Assembly: GCA_937905985.1 (NCBI GenBank)
Contig: CALCWC010000038.1
Coordinates: 1-16,883 of the forward strand
Origin: an uncultured Verrucomicrobiales bacterium
Lineage (GTDB): Bacteria > Verrucomicrobiota > Verrucomicrobiia > Verrucomicrobiales > Akkermansiaceae
Direction of reading: 5' to 3'
Length of the DNA stretch: 16,883 bases
The notes under the pieces were generated by a model. It was not told the origin of the DNA, searched no databases, and worked only from the letters and a program-made list of their open reading frames with translations. Positions 1-8,528 of this stretch are shown piece after piece. The position numbers and the translations under genes are program-made. Numbering within the stretch: position 1 is the stretch's first letter; each line of letters begins with the position of its first letter.

Positions 1-27
1 CATAAATGGCACGTACAGTGGTGTGAG

Positions 28-47
28 AGGGGGGCGAAAGCCCCCCT
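28..47. other. G/C-rich hairpin with GAAA loop
   Basis: An 8-bp perfect stem (28-35 with 40-47) closes a GAAA tetraloop. No U-tract follows on either strand, so it is not a textbook intrinsic terminator. It could stabilise the 3' end of a transcript entering from outside the window. Positions 1-167 contain no credible gene; this hairpin and the one at 84-116 are all I can see there. Confidence 0.5.
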
Positions 48-83
48 ACTCGATTCCCCCCACCCGCTGCCTGTCTCCGAATG

Positions 84-116
84 AAGAGCCATCTGGCAGA
101 ATGCCAGATGGCTCTT
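84..116 (-). terminator. Perfect 15-bp hairpin downstream of the autotransporter
   Basis: Bases 84-98 are perfectly complementary to 102-116, leaving a GAA triloop. The hairpin lies about 50 bases past the autotransporter stop codon, where a terminator is expected. No T-run follows the stem in the direction of the gene, so it may act as a 3'-end stabiliser or a Rho-assisted terminator. The GAA triloop is shared with the terminator at 6231-6261. Confidence 0.6.
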
Positions 117-167
117 GAGCATCTTTGCGCGCGGAACGCGCCTAAGCAACAAATGGTAGATTGCCAA

Positions 168-3100
168 TTAGAAGTTCACGCGGTAGCCGACGACGCCGTT
201 GACATTGGCGAAACCGCTCCAGAATTCGGCGGAGAGGTCAAGGAAGAGGGCGTTGTTGTCTCGTGTCATGGGGATGGTGATGCCGGCGCCGATTTCAACG
301 CCGAAGTTGCCCATCTCCGCGCTCTTGACGGTGTGGGTGGGGAGGCCGGAGAGGTTGACCTTGCCAGCCACGTCCTTGTCGCCGCAGGCAAGCTTGGCGA
401 GCGCGCGCGCCTCAAAGAGGGAGGAGCGGTTGCAGGGCTTGGAGCCGTAGGCGGACTGCAGGCGGGCACCGAGAGCGAACGTGGTCACGTTGGCCTCCAT
501 GTCGCCCACGGTGAGGGCGGTTTGGCTGCCGGACTCGTTGTAGCCGCCGATGGAGGTGTGGCGCCAGCTGACGTTGAACAGGGGCTGGATGCAGGTGGTG
601 GCGTCCTCATTGAGGGCGAAGGTGTAGCCGAGCTCATACATGAGGCCGATGCCGGAGCCATCGGAATCACCCTTGGTGGTAGCGGTGCGCGTACCGTAGT
701 TGATGCTGCGCTCCAGCTCGGTATCATACCATCCGAAGGCGGCCACGAGAGTGTGGGACCAGGCCCTGTGGGTGTAGTGGGCGAATGCGGTGAGGTAGGC
801 GCTGTTCAGGTCGCCGTCGGCGGATTCCGCTGACTCGGCGGTGAAGTCGCCGTGCATGGCGGTGACGGCCAGGCCGCAGGTGAAGCGCGGCGTGCAGTCC
901 ACATCAAACCCGAGGGTGCCTCCCCAGCTGGTCATTTTGTAACCGGCCAGGGTGTTGTCGGCATCGAGCTTGCGGTAGTCGCCTTCCGCATTGATCCAAG
1001 CGTTGACGAAGGGCATGCCGGTGCGGTCGGCGCCTTCACCCACGCCCATGGTGGTGGTGCGGTTGCGGATGGCGCGCAGCTGGCGGTCCATATCCTGGGA
1101 GGCGGCCATGCCGAGCGCGGCGGTGGATGCCCCGGCGAGTCCGGCGGCAATCTGCTCCACGCGGCTATGGGCAATGTGGCCGCTCTCCAGGGCATCCATG
1201 ATGCCGGCGAGGTCGCCGTTCGGATCGTTGACCTGCGGGTTGGTGTACTTGAGGGCCTCGTCCAGCATGGCGGCGCCGGCGCGCGTGTTGTGGTTGTTGG
1301 ATTGCACCACATCCTGCTCAAAGTAGCCGCTGCGGAGGTCTACCAGCACGGCACCGTTCACCAGGCGTGCGTTTGTGTAGTACTTGTTGAAGAGCTTGCC
1401 GCTCAGGTCCACATAGTCGGCGTTCGTGGTGGAATCGCCCACATAGGCGAGCGCCAGGTCCTCCGTGCGTCCCTTGGTGTCGATAACCAGCGCGTTCCTG
1501 CTGTAGGAGCCGCCCTGGCCGATGACGACCGTGGTGTCTGTGAGGTTCAGCCCGTCGGCGGCGGTAAGCACCACGGGTGCCTTCTTGGTGCCCAGCGTGG
1601 ATGCGGAGGATTCCGGGTCAAGACCGAATGCCAGCGTGCCGCCGATAATGGAGGCGGGGGTGTCGATGGTCAGGTGTTTGCCCACGGCGTCCTCCGTCTG
1701 GGAGTTCAACACCACGGTCATGTTGGTCACATCAAGTCCGCCCAGGTGGGCATCCGCGCCGTAGAGCAGGGTGAGGGTGCCGTCTGTGCCGCCCACGGTG
1801 AGCTCCGCGTCCGCGGCCAGGGTCTGGCTGACGGCGCCCTTGTATCCGGCCTGGCGCTCCAGGATGACGCGCGCGCCATCGTAGGAGCCGCGGTACACGC
1901 CGCCGTTTCCAGTGACGGTGACGCTACCGGAGAGGGAGGCGCCCGTGCCGTCGCTGCTCAGGGAGCCGGTGGTGAAGTCCGAGTCGTCCGACACGGAGAG
2001 GGCCGAGCCGTCCGAGAGGCGGATGGAGCCAGTGGTGACGGAGAAGGAATCCGTGTCCGTGCCGATGTGGAGGGAACTCTGCTGCATGTTGATGGCGCCT
2101 TCGATATCCAGGCTGCCTTCGCCTTTCAGGGTGTAGTCCGTGCCCTGGTAGGTGGTCATGCGGGCGATTTCCTCATCCGAGTCGATGGTGATGGCACCGC
2201 TGCCGGAGCGCAGCTGCACCCAGCTCTCGCCATCGGGCACCATGCCCTTCTGCCAGTTGCCGGCGATATTCCAGTCGCCGTCACCGCCGTTCCAGATGTA
2301 GTCGCTCTCCTTCTCACGCGCGGTGAGGACGATATCCTTGGTTGCGGCATCCTGGGAGATGTAGTAGGCGTAGTCGCTGCCCTGCACGGAGACGCTCTGG
2401 CCGCCGTTCACGGAAACCGTCCCGGAGATGCTGGTGTTGATGTCCGCCAAGGTGAGCGTCATGCCGTCGTTGAGGCGCATGGCCTCCACCGCCGCGGCGT
2501 CCACGATGAAGTCCGTGTTGCCCGCGGTCAGGCTGCCGGCGGTCACGTACACCTTCTCGCGGTTGATGCGGCTGAGCGTCACGCTCTCGGCATCCAGGGT
2601 GTTGTCGGCCACCAGGGTGGCGGAGCTGGTGAGGGTCACGGCGGTGGCCTGCACGTTGTCCAGATGCACGTCGCCGGTGGTGGTCAGCGTTCCGGAGACG
2701 GAGAGGTTGCCGTCAGCGCCGCTGTTGGCCTCCAGGGTGAGGTTGCCGGAGGAGACGAGGGTCTGCCCTGCGGCGAGGTTGAGATTGGCCACGGAGCCGC
2801 CCTTGGCGGAGATGGTGGCGCCGCTGCCCTCGGCGGTGAGCTTGCCCCTCACGTTGAGCGTGCCCAGCTCGATGCCGTCGCCTGCCACCACCTCACCCGC
2901 GGCGTTCACCTGCATGGTGCCATCGGGCGTGAAGGTGCTGCCGCCGGCCAGGTGCACCCTGCCGTTGACGATGAGGTTGCCGTGCTGGCGGACGCAGAGC
3001 TCGCTGCCGGAGGCGATGTCCACCAGGCCGTTCACGGTGACGGTGCCGGAGCCGGTGCCCACCGGGCCCACGTAGACGGCGCCCCGCTCGTCCGCGTACA

Positions 3101-5357
3101 CGGAGCCATCCACGGTGCCGTTCAGGGCGAAGAGGTTGTTGCCGTCACCGAGGGCGTGGACGGTTCCGCCCTGCTCCACGGAGAGGTTGGCGGCGTCCAC
3201 GCTGCCGCGGAGTGTGGCCTCCGCGCCGCGGCGCACGGTGAAGTTCACGGGCTTCACGGTTCCCTTGAGGGTGCCGTTGGCCTGCATGACGAGACTGCCG
3301 ACCGGGCTGTAGGTCTGGTTGAACTCCAGGCCGTCTTCCCCGGTGCCGTACACGTTCACGGTTCCGATGGAGCGGGTGGTCTCCACGCCGATCTTGCCGC
3401 TGCCGTACACGTTCACCGTGCCGTAGGAGAAGTCAACCGGCACCTGCAGGCTGCCGCCGTACATGTCAATCGTGGTGAGCTTGCCGCCGCGCGCGGCCGC
3501 GTAATCAATCATGGCTCGCATGTCGGGCGTGTCGTGCCTCAGCTCGAAGCGCGACCAATCGGTGTCCTTGCTCGTGCTCACGATGGCACGCCCGGTGGAG
3601 GCGTCGAAGACCACGGCCTCGCCCTTGTAAGTGAACTTCGCGCCGTTGTCCACGCAGATGCCGCCGTGCACCAGCTCCACATAGCCCGTGGCGCCCTGCA
3701 GGAAGCCCTGGTCGCTCGCCGCGCCCGTCTCGTCGATGTACCCGGCAGCCTCGTACTGCACCGCCAGGTTGTCTGTCGTCACCGAGCGGTTGGCGGAGAA
3801 GGTGACCGAGCCGGAGTTCTGGATGGCGGTGCCCAGGTTGGCGATGCCCAGCGTCAGCGTCTTGCCGGAGAGCACGTTCACCGTGGACCCGGCGGATGTG
3901 GTGAGGTTGCAGGTGGAGAGGTCCAGGTTCTTCTCCACGCTCAGCGTGCCGGCCAGGACGCGCACCACGCCGGTGCCGATGACGCCGTTGCTGGTGACGC
4001 GGAGGGTGCCGCTCTCCACGGTGACGTTGCCGCGGTAGGTGTTGGCGGCGGAGAGGTTGACGGTGCCCTTGCCGGTGACAACGATGCTGCCGATGCCGCC
4101 CAGCGCGCCGGTGACGTTGAAGGTGCCGGCCGTCTCACCCTGCGTGAGGGACATCTTGTCCGCGCCCCACACGTACTGGTTGGTGTTGAACACCAGACCG
4201 TCAGCGCCGGTGAGGGTGAGAGCGGTGCTGACGGTGACGCTGGAGGTGGAGAGGCCCAGCTCCGCGGAGCCGATGGTGAACGAGCTGTCTGCATCCCCGG
4301 TCTGGGTGATACCGCCCGCGCCCACCACGAGCTTGGCACCGTCCTCCACCACGTACTTGGTGGCCTTCTTGCCGGAAATCTGGGTGAAACCGTTGACGGC
4401 CACGGTGGAGCCCTTGTGGATGTTCACGGTGGACATCTGGTCACCGCTGCGCATCTGCGCGCCCTGGGCGTAGAGTTCGCCGTAGATGTCCATGCTGGTG
4501 GTGCCGAACCACTCGCTGAGCACCAGGCTGGTGTCCTTGTAGCCAGTGGAGTTCACCGCGCCCAGGATGACGAGCCTGCCGTTGTTGCCGATGTTGATGT
4601 AAGTGTTGCCTGCGCCGGGGGTGTCGCCCGTCTCCAGGCGGGTGGTGACCAGCGTGGCGGAATCCGTTCCACCGCCGATGATGAGCTTGGAATCGCCGTT
4701 GTCGCCGCCCATGTAGGTGGCGCCGCCCACGGTGGTGGTGCCGCCGGAGATGGTGACCTCACTGTTGGCGTTGAGCCAGAGTCCCTTCTTGTTGTTGGTG
4801 GAACCCTGCCCGTTGCCGCCGCCCGTGATGGCCGTGTTGGAGGAGAGTTTCACCTGGCCGCCCGCCACCGCGAACGTCTCCAGCGAGAGGGTGCCGTCTC
4901 CCTTGGTGGTGAACACCTTGCCGTTGGGCACGGTGAATGTTCCGGCGGCCTTGATGGTCACGCCCTCGTTGATGGTGAGGGTGGGCGCGCCCGCCAGCGA
5001 GGTGGCGGTCACCTGGCCCGTGCCGGTGAAGGTGTAGGTGCCTTCAATGGTGAGGGCACCGGCGGTGATGTTGCCCGTGAGCTCCACGGTGTTGGCGCGC
5101 ACGCCGCGGGTGAACGTGGCCGCTCCGCCGTTGGTGAAGTGCGTGGGTGTGCCGTTCTGGGTCCAGTTTTCGGTGGCGGTGTCCCACACCGCGCTCTGAG
5201 CGCCCGTCCAGACATACGGGTCGGCGGCGGAGGCCTGCGTGGCGGCTCCGGTCAGGAGCATGGAGGTCAGCGTTCCGGTGGCAAGCGTCACACAGGACAT
5301 GGAGGACAGCACCGCGCGCAGCGCCGTCCCAAGCATCTTGGGGAGATGTAATTTCAT
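168..5357 (-). CDS. Large autotransporter with beta-strand repeats (type Va)
   Basis: A predicted 1729-residue surface protein that would insert its own C-terminal barrel in the outer membrane and display its passenger. I chose the ATG at 5357 because it begins a clean signal peptide (basic start, hydrophobic core, cleavage near QASA-AD at residue 44). The frame stays open 40 codons further upstream, but that part is not signal-like. The passenger (about 45-1370) is Gly/Thr/Ser/Val-rich with repeats such as ESGTLRV and LAGTLSVEK, typical of the autotransporter-associated beta-strand repeat family. A W-G-x-W-NW opening motif occurs near residue 48 and again near 1020. An Ala-rich helical stretch (about 1370-1440) precedes a barrel of about 285 residues. 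The protein ends GYRVNF, with the C-terminal aromatic that the BAM machinery recognises. The barrel has five cysteines (1488, 1494, 1589, 1642, 1658). The passenger ligand or activity cannot be told. Family call sure; exact start less so. Confidence 0.9.
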   Translation of the reverse strand: MKLHLPKMLGTALRAVLSSMSCVTLATGTLTSMLLTGAATQASAADPYVWTGAQSAVWDTATENWTQNGTPTHFTNGGAATFTRGVRANTVELTGNITAGALTIEGTYTFTGTGQVTATSLAGAPTLTINEGVTIKAAGTFTVPNGKVFTTKGDGTLSLETFAVAGGQVKLSSNTAITGGGNGQGSTNNKKGLWLNANSEVTISGGTTTVGGATYMGGDNGDSKLIIGGGTDSATLVTTRLETGDTPGAGNTYINIGNNGRLVILGAVNSTGYKDTSLVLSEWFGTTSMDIYGELYAQGAQMRSGDQMSTVNIHKGSTVAVNGFTQISGKKATKYVVEDGAKLVVGAGGITQTGDADSSFTIGSAELGLSTSSVTVSTALTLTGADGLVFNTNQYVWGADKMSLTQGETAGTFNVTGALGGIGSIVVTGKGTVNLSAANTYRGNVTVESGTLRVTSNGVIGTGVVRVLAGTLSVEKNLDLSTCNLTTSAGSTVNVLSGKTLTLGIANLGTAIQNSGSVTFSANRSVTTDNLAVQYEAAGYIDETGAASDQGFLQGATGYVELVHGGICVDNGAKFTYKGEAVVFDASTGRAIVSTSKDTDWSRFELRHDTPDMRAMIDYAAARGGKLTTIDMYGGSLQVPVDFSYGTVNVYGSGKIGVETTRSIGTVNVYGTGEDGLEFNQTYSPVGSLVMQANGTLKGTVKPVNFTVRRGAEATLRGSVDAANLSVEQGGTVHALGDGNNLFALNGTVDGSVYADERGAVYVGPVGTGSGTVTVNGLVDIASGSELCVRQHGNLIVNGRVHLAGGSTFTPDGTMQVNAAGEVVAGDGIELGTLNVRGKLTAEGSGATISAKGGSVANLNLAAGQTLVSSGNLTLEANSGADGNLSVSGTLTTTGDVHLDNVQATAVTLTSSATLVADNTLDAESVTLSRINREKVYVTAGSLTAGNTDFIVDAAAVEAMRLNDGMTLTLADINTSISGTVSVNGGQSVSVQGSDYAYYISQDAATKDIVLTAREKESDYIWNGGDGDWNIAGNWQKGMVPDGESWVQLRSGSGAITIDSDEEIARMTTYQGTDYTLKGEGSLDIEGAINMQQSSLHIGTDTDSFSVTTGSIRLSDGSALSVSDDSDFTTGSLSSDGTGASLSGSVTVTGNGGVYRGSYDGARVILERQAGYKGAVSQTLAADAELTVGGTDGTLTLLYGADAHLGGLDVTNMTVVLNSQTEDAVGKHLTIDTPASIIGGTLAFGLDPESSASTLGTKKAPVVLTAADGLNLTDTTVVIGQGGSYSRNALVIDTKGRTEDLALAYVGDSTTNADYVDLSGKLFNKYYTNARLVNGAVLVDLRSGYFEQDVVQSNNHNTRAGAAMLDEALKYTNPQVNDPNGDLAGIMDALESGHIAHSRVEQIAAGLAGASTAALGMAASQDMDRQLRAIRNRTTTMGVGEGADRTGMPFVNAWINAEGDYRKLDADNTLAGYKMTSWGGTLGFDVDCTPRFTCGLAVTAMHGDFTAESAESADGDLNSAYLTAFAHYTHRAWSHTLVAAFGWYDTELERSINYGTRTATTKGDSDGSGIGLMYELGYTFALNEDATTCIQPLFNVSWRHTSIGGYNESGSQTALTVGDMEANVTTFALGARLQSAYGSKPCNRSSLFEARALAKLACGDKDVAGKVNLSGLPTHTVKSAEMGNFGVEIGAGITIPMTRDNNALFLDLSAEFWSGFANVNGVVGYRVNF

Positions 5358-5363
5358 ATGTTC

Positions 5364-5393
5364 AGTATTGGTTAAAGGCAATGGGACTGTAAA
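5364..5393 (-). promoter_or_regulatory. Promoter of the autotransporter, leaderless layout
   Basis: On the minus strand a TTTACA (5388-5393, 5 of 6 to the -35 consensus) lies 18 bases from AATACT (5364-5369, 4 of 6 to the -10). Six bases separate the -10 from the ATG at 5357, which places the predicted transcription start on or next to the start codon. No ribosome-binding site is visible. Confidence 0.5.
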
Positions 5394-5536
5394 CAATCCC
5401 GCGATATACTTTACCAGTCTATCACAAATGCCCCCCGCCGCAAGCATAAAATAGGGCAATCTGCCAAAAATCCACATGTCTTCCAGCTGCGTGCCTTAAC
5501 GGCTATCCATCCTTAAAGGGGGCATGGCATTTTTTC

Positions 5537-5565
5537 TTGCATGGCGGTGGGGAATGAGATAAAGT
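5537..5565 (+). promoter_or_regulatory. Possible pgsA promoter
   Basis: TTGCAT (5537-5542) lies 17 bases from TAAAGT (5560-5565). An overlapping GATAAA (5558-5563) would end six bases before the ATG at 5570. Either reading places transcription start at or within a few bases of the start codon. The match is weaker than at the other genes. Confidence 0.35.
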
Positions 5566-5569
5566 TTCC

Positions 5570-6199
5570 ATGACGCGCATGCAATATTTACCGAACATCC
5601 TGACGCTTTCCCGCATTGCCCTGGTGGTAGTGTTTACGGTAGCGCTGGCACTGGACGGCACGCCGTCGGAGCTGTGTGATACCGTGAGCGGGGGATGGTT
5701 CAGCCCGCTGGGGGTGGGTGCTTGCGTGGCACTGTGGGCATTCGTGGTGGGCGCCATCACGGATTTCTTTGACGGCCACCTGGCGCGCAAATGGGGCGTG
5801 GTGTCGGATTTCGGCAAGCTCATCGACCCGCTGGCGGACAAAATCCTGGTGGGCGCGGCGTTCGTGTACCTCAGCTCGGTGGGGGTATGCCCGTTCTGGA
5901 TTACCATCCTCATCATCTTCCGCGAGTTTTTGGTGACGGGGCTTCGTCAGTTGGCGGCGGCTCGCGGCCATATCATGGCGGCGGACTGGTGCGGCAAGTG
6001 GAAGACCGCGTTCCAGTTGGCGTACTGCATTGCCTGCATGGTGCATCTTTCCTACGGCGGCAACCTGCCGGAGCCTCTGTGCAGCATGAGCATAGGCGTG
6101 GGAGGCGAATGGACCCGCGGCATCTGCCTGGCCGGGGCCGTCCTGCTCACCGTCTGGAGCGGCGCCCATTACTGTATCCAGGCCCGCAAGTTTCTTTAA
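5570..6199 (+). CDS. pgsA: CDP-diacylglycerol--glycerol-3-phosphate 3-phosphatidyltransferase
   Basis: This inner-membrane enzyme makes phosphatidylglycerol phosphate from CDP-diacylglycerol and glycerol 3-phosphate, the committed step to phosphatidylglycerol and cardiolipin. The complete CDP-alcohol phosphotransferase signature is present: D65, D68-G69, A72-R73, G82, D86 and D90, the aspartates binding the metal. A following REFLVTGLRQLAAARG segment is characteristic of PgsA rather than of phosphatidylserine synthase. Hydrophobic segments fall near residues 10-28, 49-65, 90-125, 142-157 and 182-200. At 209 residues it is slightly longer than usual, because of a loop of about 20 residues between the first two helices. 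A second ATG three codons in (5579) begins MQYLPNILTLSR, much like the usual PgsA start, and is a real alternative. It is divergent from the autotransporter and convergent with dsbD. Confidence 0.95.
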   Translation: MTRMQYLPNILTLSRIALVVVFTVALALDGTPSELCDTVSGGWFSPLGVGACVALWAFVVGAITDFFDGHLARKWGVVSDFGKLIDPLADKILVGAAFVYLSSVGVCPFWITILIIFREFLVTGLRQLAAARGHIMAADWCGKWKTAFQLAYCIACMVHLSYGGNLPEPLCSMSIGVGGEWTRGICLAGAVLLTVWSGAHYCIQARKFL

Positions 6200-6230
6200 G
6201 GCGCGCGCGATGCTGCGCCAAGCAAATTAA

Positions 6231-6261
6231 AAGCCCGCACGGCGGAACGCCGTGCGGGCTT
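6231..6261. terminator. Bidirectional terminator between pgsA and dsbD
   Basis: A perfect 14-bp G/C-rich stem (6231-6244 with 6248-6261) closes a GAA triloop between two convergent genes. On the minus strand it is followed by a TTTTAATTT-like tract, giving dsbD a good intrinsic terminator. On the plus strand, for pgsA, the T content after the stem is weaker. Confidence 0.85.
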
Positions 6262-6265
6262 GAAT

Positions 6266-6289
6266 CTTAATCCTAATCCTCATCCTAAT
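6266..6289. repeat. Short imperfect hexamer repeat
   Basis: Four tandem copies of a hexamer related to CCTAAT (CTTAAT, CCTAAT, CCTCAT, CCTAAT) lie between the terminator and the dsbD stop. It looks like a small slippage microsatellite in the 3' untranslated region, with no evident role. Confidence 0.5.
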
Positions 6290-6304
6290 TGCCGCGCAGC
6301 GGCA
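6290..6304. other. Small hairpin just after dsbD
   Basis: TGCCGC (6290-6295) pairs with GCGGCA (6299-6304) around a 3-base loop, five bases beyond the dsbD stop. There is no T-run. The main terminator is the larger hairpin at 6231-6261. Confidence 0.3.
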
Positions 6305-6309
6305 TTCGC

Positions 6310-8463
6310 TCACACCTCCTCATCCGCTGCCCCCGCTTCCTCCTCCGCTTCCGCGTCCTTGAACTGCTCCTCCAGGAAGTCGAGCATGTAGGGGGCGGTG
6401 AGCAGCTCGCTGGTGACGGCGGGCTCGTGGTCCGGGATGTAGAGCACGTTCACGGGCACGGAGCTGCGGTTCAGCTTGCGCATCGCGTCGTCGATATCCG
6501 CGTTCGGCTTGGTCTTGTCCGCGCGCATCAGCACCACCTCGTGGTCGGCAAAGGCCTTGTACACCTCGTCGGTGTACGCCAGCTTCTTGTTGGACTGGCA
6601 GGTGGCGCACCACTTGGCGGTGAAGTCCACGTAGACGGGGCGGCCCTCGTCCAGGGCGTCCTGCATGGCGGAGGGGGACCACTCCTTCCACTCATGGGCG
6701 CTGAAGACGGGTATGGAAATCCAGACGCCGCAGGCCAGCAGGGCCAGGGCGATGATGCCGCCGGAGATGCGGGACACCTTGCTGCGGAACATGGGGCACC
6801 AGCGGCCGTACACCCAGAAGGCGCAGGCAATGAGCACCAGGCCGATGAGCACCCAGGTGGTGTTCTCAGACTTGGGCCAGAAGACCAGGTACACATCCAC
6901 GAACCACGCGGCGGCTCCGAAGAGCAGGAAGGAGAGCCCCTGCTTCAGGGATTCCATCCACGGGCCGGGCTTGGGCAGCATGCGCACCAGGGAGGGGAAG
7001 CAGCCCAGCACGATGTACGGGAACGCCAGGCCCAGCGCCATGAAGGTGAGCGCCACCACCATCCACACCGCCGGCATGGACATGGCCGCCGGGAGCGAGG
7101 TGCCCAGGAAGGGCGCGCTGCACGGCGTGGCCACCACGGTCACGAAAAGGCCCTGGAAGAACGAGCCGGTGAGGCCGCCCTTGCTCTGCAGCTTCTGGCC
7201 GGCGCCGGTGGCGCCCACGCCAATCTCGAACAGGCCGAACATGCTCAGGCCCAGGATGAGCAGCAGCAGTAGGATGACGTACACAATCCAGGGGTTCTGC
7301 ATCCACTCCGCCCAGGAGCGGGAGGTGGAACCGCCATCATACCACAGTGTGCTCAGCCACTGCGTCCACGGCTGGTCCGCCAGCGTGGACAGGTTGGAGA
7401 CGATGGCGATGAGCACCGAGATAATCCAGAAGGAAACGAGAATGCCCAGCACAAAGGCCAGGGAGTGCATGATGACCTTGCGGCGGTCGCCCCCGCCCAG
7501 TTCCACGAAGCTCATCACCTTCAGGCCGATGACCGGGAACACGCAGGGCATCAGGTTCAGGATGAGGCCGCCCAGGAACAGGGAGAGCAGCACGCCGCCC
7601 AGCCCCGCCGGGATGTTCTCAAAGGGGGATTTCGGTGCGGGCGCGGCAAACTCGCCCTTGATGGTGTAGAGCTTGCCGTCCGCCACCAGCAGGCCGCCCA
7701 GCGCCTTCAGGGGCTTGCCCACCAGCGCCTCGTCCTTCACGGAGTACATGGGGTCGGTGTTGTCGTTGCGCTTCAGGGAAAGCGTGCCGTTCTCGAACTT
7801 CTGCTCCGCGGTGGGGGAGATGCAGTTGTCGTCCGAGAAGAAGTACACGTTCTTGGCGGCGGCCAGGGCGGGCATGGAGATGGTGACGGTGTCGGCCTCC
7901 TGGGCCAGCGTGTATTCCAGCGGGGATTCGCTGAGCGTCTCCACCTTCTGCTCCTGGTGCTGCCAATCGGCGTTCTCCGTGGCATCGCCAGCCTTCAGCT
8001 CAATGGTGGCGGTCTGCGTTTCGGGAGGGTTGCAGCCCTCGTCGGAGCATACCTGCGCGGTGCAGCTGGCGGTGAAACTGGCCGTTTCCGGGGCGTTGGC
8101 CTGCGGGGTCACCTGCCACACAACCGTGGGGGTTTGGTAGGTGTACGCCACGCCGATGACGCCCTTGTGCAGCTCCGGCGCGGAGAAGAACGGGCCCTTC
8201 ACCTCAAAGCCCTCCGGGGCTTTCAGTTCGGCGGTCATGGGGTCGCCCACGGTGCCGGGGTTGCGGAAGTAGCCGTGCCAGGGTTGCTTGATATCGGCAT
8301 CAAGCGCAATGTAGAAGGGCTCCCCGGCCTTGTAGCTGAGTTGGCTGGCACTGCCCTTGGCCGTGATGCAGGACGGCGCCGACATCTGGTCGAACGAGAA
8401 CTGCGCCTGAGCCATCCCCACAAGTGTGAGGAAGGCCAACAAGAGGTAACGAAGCGTATACAT
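6310..8463 (-). CDS. dsbD: Thiol:disulfide interchange protein DsbD
   Basis: DsbD passes electrons from cytoplasmic thioredoxin across the inner membrane to periplasmic thiol proteins. All three parts are present in 717 residues. A signal peptide (MYTLRYLLLAFLTLVGMAQA) leads to an N-terminal periplasmic domain with C139 and C144 just before NPPET, as in the DsbD alpha domain. The membrane domain (about 289-590) carries the redox pair C307 (LMPCVFP) and C448 (ATPCSAP). A C-terminal thioredoxin-like domain follows with W-C619-A-T-C622. It has a Trp-rich loop between membrane helices near residue 370 and ends in an acidic Glu-rich tail. The start is fixed by the signal peptide and by a promoter immediately upstream. 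It lies 65 bp after the deaminase gene in the same direction, but its own promoter suggests independent expression. Likely clients include exported Cys-containing proteins. Confidence 0.95.
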   Translation of the reverse strand: MYTLRYLLLAFLTLVGMAQAQFSFDQMSAPSCITAKGSASQLSYKAGEPFYIALDADIKQPWHGYFRNPGTVGDPMTAELKAPEGFEVKGPFFSAPELHKGVIGVAYTYQTPTVVWQVTPQANAPETASFTASCTAQVCSDEGCNPPETQTATIELKAGDATENADWQHQEQKVETLSESPLEYTLAQEADTVTISMPALAAAKNVYFFSDDNCISPTAEQKFENGTLSLKRNDNTDPMYSVKDEALVGKPLKALGGLLVADGKLYTIKGEFAAPAPKSPFENIPAGLGGVLLSLFLGGLILNLMPCVFPVIGLKVMSFVELGGGDRRKVIMHSLAFVLGILVSFWIISVLIAIVSNLSTLADQPWTQWLSTLWYDGGSTSRSWAEWMQNPWIVYVILLLLLILGLSMFGLFEIGVGATGAGQKLQSKGGLTGSFFQGLFVTVVATPCSAPFLGTSLPAAMSMPAVWMVVALTFMALGLAFPYIVLGCFPSLVRMLPKPGPWMESLKQGLSFLLFGAAAWFVDVYLVFWPKSENTTWVLIGLVLIACAFWVYGRWCPMFRSKVSRISGGIIALALLACGVWISIPVFSAHEWKEWSPSAMQDALDEGRPVYVDFTAKWCATCQSNKKLAYTDEVYKAFADHEVVLMRADKTKPNADIDDAMRKLNRSSVPVNVLYIPDHEPAVTSELLTAPYMLDFLEEQFKDAEAEEEAGAADEEV

Positions 8464-8469
8464 GCCGCC

Positions 8470-8498
8470 ATGTTACCATCCTGCCCCCGCGCGCGCAA
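8470..8498 (-). promoter_or_regulatory. dsbD promoter, leaderless layout
   Basis: On the minus strand TTGCGC (8493-8498) lies 17 bases from TAACAT (8470-8475), and TGG directly before the hexamer makes an extended -10. Exactly six bases separate the -10 from the dsbD ATG, so the predicted transcription start falls on the start codon. Confidence 0.6.
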
Positions 8499-8528
8499 GC
8501 GCAATATGCGGGTGCCCCCCACCTCCGC

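Noticed and set aside
852..5351. A 1499-codon open frame antisense to the autotransporter
   Set aside because: It is in register with the codons of the real gene, so stops appear only where that gene uses TTA, CTA or TCA, which are rare in this G/C-rich genome. The product is a low-complexity Gly/Ala/Val/His sequence without any domain, while the opposite strand encodes a complete autotransporter.
5358..5477. Upstream extension of the autotransporter reading frame
   Set aside because: The extra 40 residues do not look like an export signal. The ATG at 5357 gives a good signal peptide and lies six bases after a promoter -10.
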